NCBI GenBank assembly: GCA_040954595.2
Contig: CM082586.2
Coordinates: 1,550,001 to 1,614,000, forward strand
Reading direction: 5' to 3'
From: Balanoglossus misakiensis
Taxonomy: Eukaryota > Hemichordata
Length of the DNA: 64,000 nt
Every line of letters begins with the position of its first letter. The first letter of the stretch is position 1. Positions 12,501-21,040 of the stretch are shown one piece after another. Under the pieces are notes generated by a model, which ran no database searches, was not told where the DNA came from, and saw only the letters and a program-made list of their open reading frames with translations. A program made the position numbers and the translations under genes.

Positions 12501-14271
12501 TCAAGATTAGCAGGTTCGGGTCAGTGGTACTGATCTGGTGCTTATGCTTGCAATGTCGGTGTGAAAACTACGTCAGTGAATATATATCTCGATCATATAG
12601 TACGGATTTACAATACCATGTTCTCATTTACTTTTGTCAGAACCAACAACACCTGAGCAGACAACTAGAGTAACGACACCTGAAACAACAACAACCGCTG
12701 AAACGACAACTGTAACCACCACCAAACCAACAACCACGGATAAAACTACAACTATAACCACCACCAAGCCAACAACCACGGATGAAACGACAACTGTAAC
12801 CACCACCAAACCAACAACCACGGATGAAACGACAACTGCAACCACCACCAAGCCAACAACCACGGATGAAACGACAACTGCAACCACCACCAAGCCAACA
12901 ACCACGGATGAAACGACAACTGTAACCACCACCAAGCCAACAACCACGGATGAAACGACAACTGCAACCACCGCTAAGCCAACAACCACCGCTGAAACGA
13001 CAACTGCAACCACCGCTAAGCCAACAACCACGGATGAAACGACAACTGCAACCACCGCTAAGCCAACAACCACGGATGAAACGACAACTGCAACCACCGC
13101 TAAGCCAACAACCACGGATGAAACGACAACTGCAACCACCGCTAAGCCAACAACCACGGATGAAACGACAACTGCAACCACCGCTAAGCCAACAACCACG
13201 GATGAAACGACAACTGCAACCACCGCTAAGCCAACAACCACGGATGAAACGACAACTGTAACCACCACCAAGCCAACAACCACCGCTGAAACGACAACTG
13301 CAACCACCGCTAAGCCAACAACCACGGATGAAACGACAACTGCAACCACCGCTAAGCCAACAACCACGGATGAAACGACAACTGCAACCACCGCCAAGCC
13401 AACAACCACGGATAAAACTACAACTGTAACCACCGCTAAGCCAACAACCACCGCTGAAACGACAACACCAGGTGTGTACTAAACGAATAACATAGCTTAT
13501 CAATTAATGCTAAACACGATTTTTTACCGTTTAAGTGATGGTTATGTGTTCAGGAATCATCATGCCTGGTGAACTTGTATCACATAAATTGTCAATACAC
13601 ACTTGTACATCATCTGAATTGTGTACATTCTGTATCTTTGTCCAATTTCCAAGTAAATCAAAATTTCTTTTTCTTTGGTGAAAGTTCTTGCAAATTTGCA
13701 TTTACATTTTTACATTCTCATTTTAGGTTGTCCGCCATGTGACCCCGCCCCAACTTGCCCACCAGGCGAGAAGCTTGTTACTGAGTATCCCATGGGAGAT
13801 TGCTGCCCAACCTACAGATGTGAAACAGGTAAGTTGAATATAAGGCCTGTGGTACAAATGACAATATGCTTTCTAGATAGATAATTCCTTGCCAGGCCCT
13901 GCATATTCACGCCTTTTAGTTGACACCCTAAGAAACGAATTACCACGGCTGATTCTATATTTGTAGAACAACAAGGACGATGCAAGGCGTATGAAGTCTA
14001 CCACGCGCCGAACACCGTGACCTTACAGAGCGGCTGCGTGAACATCCACGCGGTGAACGCGACGGAATGCGAAGGAAGGTGCCGCTCGCATACCGTGTGG
14101 TCGTTCGAAGGGAATCAGTTCGAGGCGGCGTGCGATTGTTGCCAGCCCGCACTTGTTGAGACCAGAACCATCGACGTGCTCTGTGGAGGAACAGACTTCA
14201 GACAAGTGACCTACGAGCATATATTGGATTGTACGTGCCTACCATGTACAGGTCCTACAGCAAGGAGATAA
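350..14271 (+). CDS. gel-forming mucin-like glycoprotein, 3' part of gene (spliced)
   Basis: This is a secreted, disulfide-linked mucus polymer of the MUC2/MUC5/VWF type; the window holds its C-terminal half. I read exons 350–514, 1049–1277, 1444–1728, 1946–1992, 2167–2358, 2500–2693, 2858–2965, 3111–3396, 3533–7090, 7230–7453, 7700–7901, 8063–8413, 8572–8733, 9174–9272, 9668–10288, 10428–10651, 10909–11110, 11272–11622, 11818–11979, 12273–12371, 12641–13471, 13727–13828 and 13967–14271 (TAA). Every junction is GT–AG and keeps the frame, which is strong support. The domain order is C8–TIL, D', D3, four WxxW domains between Thr/Pro/Ser tracts, two D4-like units, a PTS repeat, a VWC-like motif and a CTCK. 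Signal peptide, D1 and most of D2 must lie upstream. Vertebrate gel-forming mucins have one D4; this one has two. VWF, otogelin and SCO-spondin are less likely because they lack this pairing of CysD and long PTS tracts. Confidence 0.9.
1049..1277 (+). CDS. mucin exon: TIL domain and start of next Cys-rich segment
   Basis: After the acceptor TTTCAG (1043–1048) the exon encodes a trypsin-inhibitor-like Cys-rich domain. It has the typical NECESVCNTSC, CVPGCTCPDGM and CVVPGNCPC blocks. TIL domains follow C8 in D units of VWF and mucins and pack against it. The exon ends with the first two bases of a codon; the donor GTGAGT at 1278 joins 1444 to restore Cys. Confidence 0.85.
1444..1992 (+). CDS. 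mucin exons: D' segment (E-like plus TIL')
   Basis: Two exons (1444–1728 and 1946–1992) encode an E-like motif (CGGGEWDCVGVDC), a second TIL domain (CTTTCPVTC, CESGCQCNNQ, CVPPSNCPC) and another short E-like segment finished by the 47-bp microexon CDGTQWICDTQECP. In VWF and gel-forming mucins this TIL'–E' pair immediately precedes D3 and is part of the D'D3 assembly. Donors GTAAGT (1729) and GTAATT (1993) and acceptors CAG (1443) and CAG (1945) keep the reading frame. Confidence 0.85.
2167..3396 (+). CDS. mucin exons: D3 unit, VWD domain followed by C8
   Basis: Exons 2167–2358, 2500–2693 and 2858–2965 encode a von Willebrand type D domain. It opens with the diagnostic AWGDPHYNTFDGKVFEFQG and closes with VEGLCGNFNDDQNDDF; the acidic NxDxxxD-like loop is where VWD domains bind calcium. 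Exon 3111–3396 then gives a full C8 domain starting VDYCPDVP and ending WRSQQLC. In mucins, D3 makes the intermolecular disulfides of the N-terminal multimer. The first Cys of the usual CGLCG motif is replaced by Glu here. A (CTGT)n repeat fills much of the next intron. Confidence 0.9.
3428..3497. repeat. (CTGT)n microsatellite in a mucin intron
   Basis: About 17 copies of the tetranucleotide CTGT, with a central CCGT-variant block, occupy half of the intron between the D3 C8 exon and the giant exon. The acceptor of the intron lies 35 bp further on at 3531–3532. Confidence 0.95.
3533..7090 (+). CDS. mucin giant exon: TIL, four WxxW (CysD) domains, two PTS tracts
   Basis: This 3.6-kb exon starts with the D3 TIL domain (CLTYSPCISVCNQTC... 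CVEGCECPYGE) and then alternates Cys-rich and mucin-type sequence. WxxW domains lie at about 3796–4098, 4228–4527, 5125–5427 and 5542–5841. Each has CEWxEWMDD, an LRxxYxFC block, YDxTGQDxxC and VRFLCC, the pattern of the mucin CysD/WxxW family that mediates non-covalent gel cross-linking. Thr/Pro/Ser tracts at about 4530–5124 and 5842–7080 are nearly devoid of other residues and are expected to be densely O-glycosylated. The donor GTAAGT (7091) splits the Cys codon completed at 7230. Confidence 0.9.
3796..5841 (+). repeat. duplicated pair of WxxW (CysD) domains
   Basis: Domains 1 and 3 resemble each other most, and domains 2 (4228–4527) and 4 (5542–5841) are almost identical: I count about a dozen mismatches over roughly 330 bp, including the flanking TVTGTTTPSCP spacer. 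The four domains therefore arose by duplication of a two-domain block, with a PTS tract between the pairs. Confidence 0.85.
6436..8413 (+). repeat. tandem gene segment duplication, copy A
   Basis: From within the PTS tract (about 6436) through the VWD and C8 exons (to 8413), coding and intron sequence is repeated at about 9675–11622. The introns after 7091, 7454 and 7902 are nearly identical to those after 10289, 10652 and 11111, differing by scattered substitutions and small indels. The introns after 8413, and more so after 8733, have diverged. Confidence 0.9.
7230..9272 (+). CDS. mucin exons: D4-like unit, copy A (VWD–C8–TIL–VWC-like)
   Basis: Five exons: 7230–7453 and 7700–7901 give a VWD domain (CYAWGDPHYVSFDGTWF to YFNDTEGLCG); 8063–8413 finishes the VWD and gives a C8 domain (CHAYIDPAPYYDVC to CLDWRTDEVC); 8572–8733 gives a short TIL-like domain (CPEGLIYKECQPVC... 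GCFCPDGTYSKNGTCC); 9174–9272 gives a VWC-like half motif (CEECPQPTPPCE to GGCCPEYEYIC). This is the D4 arrangement found before the C-terminus of VWF and gel-forming mucins. All junctions are phase-consistent. The next PTS exon joins at 9668 with a Lys codon. A second copy follows 3.2 kb downstream. Confidence 0.9.
9668..10288 (+). CDS. mucin exon: second PTS tract
   Basis: The exon encodes an almost pure Thr/Pro/Ser peptide with motifs such as TTTTQLPTTT and PTTSSPTT, a heavily O-glycosylated linker. Apart from its first few bases it is a copy of the 3' end of the giant exon (from about 6436), including the same PSPDLC end and the same GTAAGTATGC donor. It therefore supplies the linker in front of D4 copy B. 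Its acceptor is TGTCAG at 9662–9667; whether that acceptor came with the duplication or was created at the junction is unclear. Confidence 0.85.
9675..11622 (+). repeat. tandem gene segment duplication, copy B
   Basis: This is the partner of the segment at 6436–8413. Differences include a short insertion in the intron after 10651 and a short TACATA-type microsatellite near 11690–11720, just past the well-conserved part. Confidence 0.9.
10428..12371 (+). CDS. mucin exons: D4-like unit, copy B (VWD–C8–TIL–VWC-like)
   Basis: Exons 10428–10651, 10909–11110, 11272–11622, 11818–11979 and 12273–12371 repeat the organisation of copy A with few amino-acid changes (for example TWF to KWF, FVV to FEV, RPPRDR to TPPSDR). 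Domain order and splice phases are identical. The final exon differs most (CEQCPQPTPPCT... GECCPEYEYVC). Most changes leave Cys positions intact, which suggests both copies are functional. The exon ends with G that completes the Glu codon at 12641. Confidence 0.9.
12641..13471 (+). CDS. mucin exon: third PTS tract, a 42-bp coding minisatellite
   Basis: The exon encodes about 18 tandem 14-residue units of the form KPTTTDETTTATTA, with TKP and AKP, DET and AET variants. Repeat DNA spans about 12,694–13,460. Such VNTRs are typical of mucin PTS domains; Thr is the predicted O-glycan acceptor and Asp/Glu/Lys are unusually regular compared with the other PTS exons. Acceptor TTGTCAG ends at 12640 and donor GTGTGT begins at 13472, joining 13727 in phase. 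The number of units is likely variable between individuals. Confidence 0.9.
13727..14271 (+). CDS. mucin C-terminus: VWC-like motif and cystine-knot (CTCK) domain
   Basis: Exon 13727–13828 encodes a VWC-type half motif (CPPCDPAPTCPPGEK, then GDCCPTYRC). Exon 13967–14271 encodes a C-terminal cystine knot: CKAYEVYHAP, GCVNIHAVNATECEGRC, ACDCCQPA, VLCGG and HILDCTCLPC are at the expected places, and TAA follows at 14269–14271. CTCK domains dimerise mucin and VWF monomers in the endoplasmic reticulum before D-domain multimerisation. This fixes the 3' end of the gene. Confidence 0.92.
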
Positions 14272-14690
14272 AACGACAGAAACGGAAATTTCACAGTTAT
14301 ATGCTGCATCAGATATTATTTAACAATATCTTAACAGAGCTTTAAACATGGGACATAGACTTTTTCTTCGTTATCCCACAATTTCTCTGGTTGTCCGGAT
14401 ATACTGCAAGACTTTTACAGATGTTTAACTAGAAGAAATATACTCAAGAAATATTTTGGTTTGAAGTTAATGTAACCGGATATAGTCATTTACAAAATGA
14501 AACCTTTTAATTGTTAGAATTACCGATGAAGACATATGCTCATGTTAGTCGACCGTGACGTCATATGTCAGATGACGTCATGGTTTATTTTCTTCTTTTT
14601 CTCTGTGTTTCTACTCTGTTTCGGTTACCAATATGCTATGTGATGTTCCCATTTGTGAAACTACTGTAACTAGACCAATAATAAAACACC
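14272..14690 (+). terminator. mucin 3' UTR and poly(A) signal
   Basis: Non-coding sequence follows the stop codon. AATAAA lies at 14680–14685, about 410 bp after the stop, and is the likely cleavage signal. No other gene is visible before the satellite. Confidence 0.6.
14556..14580. promoter_or_regulatory. two palindromic CRE sites in the mucin 3' UTR
   Basis: TGACGTCA occurs twice, at 14556–14563 and 14573–14580, 17 bp apart. This is the exact consensus for CREB/ATF binding. Function at this position is only an inference. Confidence 0.35.
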
Positions 14691-15009
14691 CTTGACTACA
14701 GCAGTCTAATTAAGCATGTCTTTTCAGTTAAGTTACAAATACTGTCATTTTCCGTGTGGATTTTGAGGTTTGAAAATATGCCAAAGGTTTTCAGAAAATG
14801 ATAAGGGTTATTGGGCTGTTCGTAAAACCGAGAATTCAGTTGAACGCACGATATGCCGGGTCAGTAGAATCAAATAGCTCAGGAAAATCATCCAAAAATG
14901 ACAATTTTTCGACTTTGCGAAATATCAAAATTTCTTCATTTTTTTGAAAAATATAGCTCATGAAAATCATCCAAAAATGACTTTGCGAATTTTCAAAATT
15001 TGGCCGATT

Positions 15010-18000
15010 TTTGAAAAAACCATGGGTTATAGCTCAGGAAAATCATCAAAAAATGAGAATTTTTCGACTTTGCGAATTTTCAAAATTTGGTCGATTTTTG
15101 AAAAAAAACCATGGGTTATAGCTCAGGAAAATCATCAAAAAATGAGAATTTTTCGACTTTGCGAATTTTCAAAATTTGGTCGATTTTTGAAAAAACCATG
15201 GGTTATAGCTCAGGAAAATCATCAAAAAATGAGAATTTTTCGACTTTGCGAATTTTCAAAATTTGGTCGATTTTTGAAAAAACCATGGGTTATAGCTCAG
15301 GAAAATCATCAAAAAATGAGAATTTTTCGACTTTGCGAATTTTCAAAATTTTGGTCGATTTTTGAAAAAACCATGGGTTATAGCTCAGGAAAATCATCAA
15401 AAAATGAGAATTTTTCGACTTTGCGAATTTTCAAAATTTGGTCGATTTTTGAAAAAACCATGGGTTATAGCTCAGGAAAATCATCAAAAAATGAGAATTT
15501 TTCGACTTTGCGAATTTTCAAAATTTGGTCGATTTTTGAAAAAACCATGGGTTATAGCTCAGGAAAATCATCAAAAAATGAGAATTTTTCGACTTTGCGA
15601 ATTTTCAAAATTTGGTCGATTTTTGAAAAAACCATGGGTTATAGCTCAGGAAAATCATCAAAAAATGAGAATTTTTCGACTTTGCGAATTTTCAAAATTT
15701 GGTCGATTTTTGAAAAAACCATGGGTTATAGCTCAGGAAAATCATCAAAAAATGAGAATTTTTCGACTTTGCGAATTTTCAAAATTTGGTCGATTTTTGA
15801 AAAAACCATGGGTTATAGCTCAGGAAAATCATCAAAAAATGAGAATTTTTCGACTTTGCGAATTTTCAAAATTTTGGTCGATTTTTGAAAAACCATGGGT
15901 TATAGCTCAGGAAAATCATCAAAAAATGAGAATTTTTCGACTTTGCGAATTTTCAAAATTTGGTCGATTTTTGAAAAAACCATGGGTTATAGCTCAGGAA
16001 AATCATCAAAAAATGAGAATTTTTCGACTTTGCGAATTTTCAAAATTTGGTCGATTTTTGAAAAAAACCATGGGTTATAGCTCAGGAAAATCATCAAAAA
16101 ATGAGAATTTTTCGACTTTGCGAATTTTCAAAATTTGGTCGATTTTTGAAAAAACCATGGGTTATAGCTCAGGAAAATCATCAAAAAATGAGAATTTTTC
16201 GACTTTGCGAATTTTCAAAATTTGGTCGATTTTTGAAAAAACCATGGGTTATAGCTCAGGAAAATCATCAAAAAATGAGAATTTTTCGACTTTGCGAATT
16301 TTCAAAATTTGGTCGATTTTTGAAAAAAACCATGGGTTATAGCTCAGGAAAATCATCAAAAAATGAGAATTTTTCGACTTTGCGAATTTTCAAAATTTGG
16401 TCGATTTTTGAAAAAACCATGGGTTATAGCTCAGGAAAATCATCAAAAAATGAGAATTTTTCGACTTTGCGAATTTTCAAAATTTGGTCGATTTTTGAAA
16501 AAAAACCATGGGTTATAGCTCAGGAAAATCATCAAAAAATGAGAATTTTTCGACTTTGCGAATTTTCAAAATTTGGTCGATTTTTGAAAAAACCATGGGT
16601 TATAGCTCAGGAAAATCATCAAAAAATGAGAATTTTTCGACTTTGCGAATTTTCAAAATTTGGTCGATTTTTGAAAAAACCATGGGTTATAGCTCAGGAA
16701 AATCATCAAAAAATGAGAATTTTTCGACTTTGCGAATTTTCAAAATTTGGTCGATTTTTGAAAAAACCATGGGTTATAGCTCAGGAAAATCATCAAAAAA
16801 TGAGAATTTTTCGACTTTGCGAATTTTCAAAATTTGGTCGATTTTTGAAAAAACCATGGGTTATAGCTCAGGAAAATCATCAAAAAATGAGAATTTTTCG
16901 ACTTTGCGAATTTTCAAAATTTGGTCGATTTTTGAAAAAACCATGGGTTATAGCTCAGGAAAATCATCAAAAAATGAGAATTTTTCGACTTTGCGAATTT
17001 TCAAAATTTGGTCGATTTTTGAAAAAAAACCATGGGTTATAGCTCAGGAAAATCATCAAAAAATGAGAATTTTTCGACTTTGCGAATTTTCAAAATTTGG
17101 TCGATTTTTGAAAAAAAACCATGGGTTATAGCTCAGGAAAATCATCAAAAAATGAGAATTTTTCGACTTTGCGAATTTTCAAAATTTGGTCGATTTTTGA
17201 AAAAACCATGGGTTATAGCTCAGGAAAATCATCAAAAAATGAGAATTTTTCGACTTTGCGAATTTTCAAAATTTGGTCGATTTTTGAAAAAACCATGGGT
17301 TATAGCTCAGGAAAATCATCAAAAAATGAGAATTTTTCGACTTTGCGAATTTTCAAAATTTTGGTCGATTTTTGAAAAAACCATGGGTTATAGCTCAGGA
17401 AAATCATCAAAAAATGAGAATTTTTCGACTTTGCGAATTTTCAAAATTTGGTCGATTTTTGAAAAAACCATGGGTTATAGCTCAGGAAAATCATCAAAAA
17501 ATGAGAATTTTTCGACTTTGCGAATTTTCAAAATTTGGTCGATTTTTGAAAAAACCATGGGTTATAGCTCAGGAAAATCATCAAAAAATGAGAATTTTTC
17601 GACTTTGCGAATTTTCAAAATTTGGTCGATTTTTGAAAAAACCATGGGTTATAGCTCAGGAAAATCATCAAAAAATGAGAATTTTTCGACTTTGCGAATT
17701 TTCAAAATTTGGTCGATTTTTGAAAAAACCATGGGTTATAGCTCAGGAAAATCATCAAAAAATGAGAATTTTTCGACTTTGCGAATTTTCAAAATTTGGT
17801 CGATTTTTGAAAAAACCATGGGTTATAGCTCAGGAAAATCATCAAAAAATGAGAATTTTTCGACTTTGCGAATTTTCAAAATTTTGGTCGATTTTTGAAA
17901 AAACCATGGGTTATAGCTCAGGAAAATCATCAAAAAATGAGAATTTTTCGACTTTGCGAATTTTCAAATTTGGTCGATTTTTGAAAAAACCATGGGTTAT

Positions 18001-21000
18001 AGCTCAGGAAAATCATCAAAAAATGAGAATTTTTCGACTTTGCGAATTTTCAAAATTTGGTCGATTTTTGAAAAAACCATGGGTTATAGCTCAGGAAAAT
18101 CATCAAAAAATGAGAATTTTTCGACTTTGCGAATTTTCAAAATTTGGTCGATTTTTGAAAAAACCATGGGTTATAGCTCAGGAAAATCATCAAAAAATGA
18201 GAATTTTTCGACTTTGCGAATTTTCAAAATTTGGTCGATTTTTGAAAAAACCATGGGTTATAGCTCAGGAAAATCATCAAAAAATGAGAATTTTTCGACT
18301 TTGCGAATTTTCAAAATTTGGTCGATTTTTGAAAAAAACCATGGGTTATAGCTCAGGAAAATCATCAAAAAATGAGAATTTTTCGACTTTGCGAATTTTC
18401 AAAATTTGGTCGATTTTTGAAAAAACCATGGGTTATAGCTCAGGAAAATCATCAAAAAATGAGAATTTTTCGACTTTGCGAATTTTCAAAATTTGGTCGA
18501 TTTTTGAAAAAAAACCATGGGTTATAGCTCAGGAAAATCATCAAAAAATGAGAATTTTTCGACTTTGCGAATTTTCAAAATTTGGTCGATTTTTGAAAAA
18601 ACCATGGGTTATAGCTCAGGAAAATCATCAAAAAATGAGAATTTTTCGACTTTGCGAATTTTCAAAATTTGGTCGATTTTTGAAAAAACCATGGGTTATA
18701 GCTCAGGAAAATCATCAAAAAATGAGAATTTTTCGACTTTGCGAATTTTCAAAATTTGGTCGATTTTTGAAAAAACCATGGGTTATAGCTCAGGAAAATC
18801 ATCAAAAAATGAGAATTTTTCGACTTTGCGAATTTTCAAAATTTGGTCGATTTTTGAAAAAACCATGGGTTATAGCTCAGGAAAATCATCAAAAAATGAG
18901 AATTTTTCGACTTTGCGAATTTTCAAAATTTGGTCGATTTTTGAAAAAACCATGGGTTATAGCTCAGGAAAATCATCAAAAAATGAGAATTTTTCGACTT
19001 TGCGAATTTTCAAAATTTGGTCGATTTTTGAAAAAAAACCATGGGTTATAGCTCAGGAAAATCATCAAAAATGAGAATTTTTCGACTTTGCGAATTTTCA
19101 AAATTTGGTCGATTTTTGAAAAAAAAACCATGGGTTATAGCTCAGGAAAATCATCAAAAAATGAGAATTTTTCGACTTTGCGAATTTTCAAAATTTGGTC
19201 GATTTTTGAAAAAACCATGGGTTATAGCTCAGGAAAATCATCAAAAAATGAGAATTTTTCGACTTTGCGAATTTTCAAAATTTGGTCGATTTTTGAAAAA
19301 ACCATGGGTTATAGCTCAGGAAAATCATCAAAAAATGAGAATTTTTCGACTTTGCGAATTTTCAAAATTTTGGTCGATTTTTGAAAAAACCATGGGTTAT
19401 AGCTCAGGAAAATCATCAAAAATGAGAATTTTTCGACTTTGCGAATTTTCAAAATTTGGTCGATTTTTGAAAAAACCATGGGTTATAGCTCAGGAAAATC
19501 ATCAAAAAATGAGAATTTTTCGACTTTGCGAATTTTCAAAATTTGGTCGATTTTTGAAAAAACCATGGGTTATAGCTCAGGAAAATCATCAAAAAATGAG
19601 AATTTTTCGACTTTGCGAATTTTCAAAATTTGGTCGATTTTTGAAAAAACCATGGGTTATAGCTCAGGAAAATCATCAAAAAATGAGAATTTTTCGACTT
19701 TGCGAATTTTCAAAATTTGGTCGATTTTTGAAAAAACCATGGGTTATAGCTCAGGAAAATCATCAAAAAATGAGAATTTTTCGACTTTGCGAATTTTCAA
19801 AATTTGGTCGATTTTTGAAAAAACCATGGGTTATAGCTCAGGAAAATCATCAAAAAATGAGAATTTTTCGACTTTGCGAATTTTCAAAATTTTGGTCGAT
19901 TTTTGAAAAAACCATGGGTTATAGCTCAGGAAAATCATCAAAAAATGAGAATTTTTCGACTTTGCGAATTTTCAAAATTTGGTCGATTTTTGAAAAAACC
20001 ATGGGTTATAGCTCAGGAAAATCATCAAAAAATGAGAATTTTTCGACTTTGCGAATTTTCAAAATTTGGTCGATTTTTGAAAAAAACCATGGGTTATAGC
20101 TCAGGAAAATCATCAAAAAATGAGAATTTTTCGACTTTGCGAATTTTCAAAATTTGGTCGATTTTTGAAAAAACCATGGGTTATAGCTCAGGAAAATCAT
20201 CAAAAAATGAGAATTTTTCGACTTTGCGAATTTTCAAAATTTGGTCGATTTTTGAAAAAACCATGGGTTATAGCTCAGGAAAATCATCAAAAAATGAGAA
20301 TTTTTCGACTTTGCGAATTTTCAAAATTTGGTCGATTTTTGAAAAAAACCATGGGTTATAGCTCAGGAAAATCATCAAAAAATGAGAATTTTTCGACTTT
20401 GCGAATTTTCAAAATTTGGTCGATTTTTGAAAAAACCATGGGTTATAGCTCAGGAAATCATCAAAAAATGAGAATTTTTCGACTTTGCGAATTTTCAAAA
20501 TTTGGTCGATTTTTGAAAAAAAACCATGGGTTATAGCTCAGGAAAATCATCAAAAAATGAGAATTTTTCGACTTTGCGAATTTTCAAAATTTGGTCGATT
20601 TTTGAAAAAACCATGGGTTATAGCTCAGGAAAATCATCAAAAAATGAGAATTTTTCGACTTTGCGAATTTTCAAAATTTGGTCGATTTTTGAAAAAACCA
20701 TGGGTTATAGCTCAGGAAAATCATCAAAAAATGAGAATTTTTCGACTTTGCGAATTTTCAAAATTTGGTCGATTTTTGAAAAAACATGGGTTATAGCTCA
20801 GGAAAATCATCAAAAAATGAGAATTTTTCGACTTTGCGAATTTTCAAAATTTGGTCGATTTTTGAAAAAACCATGGGTTATAGCTCAGGAAAATCATCAA
20901 AAAATGAGAATTTTTCGACTTTGCGAATTTTCAAAATTTGGTCGATTTTTGAAAAAAACCATGGGTTATAGCTCAGGAAAATCATCAAAAAATGAGAATT

Positions 21001-21040
21001 TTTCGACTTTGCGAATTTTCAAAATTGGTCGATTTTTGAA
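15010..21040 (+). repeat. three ~2,010-bp higher-order repeats inside the satellite
   Basis: Unit variants recur at a fixed distance. The rare T4 variant (AAAATTTTGG) is at 15345, 17355 and 19364, and again at 15868, 17878 and 19886, offsets of 2010/2009 and 2010/2008. Long-A variants also recur (about 15,101 and 17,111; about 16,498, 18,505 and 20,515). The block equals 23 basic units. The outer limits are approximate. Confidence 0.85.

Noticed and set aside
12624-13503. Minus-strand and out-of-frame repeats over the 42-bp minisatellite
   Set aside because: They are shadows of the in-phase PTS exon at 12641–13471.
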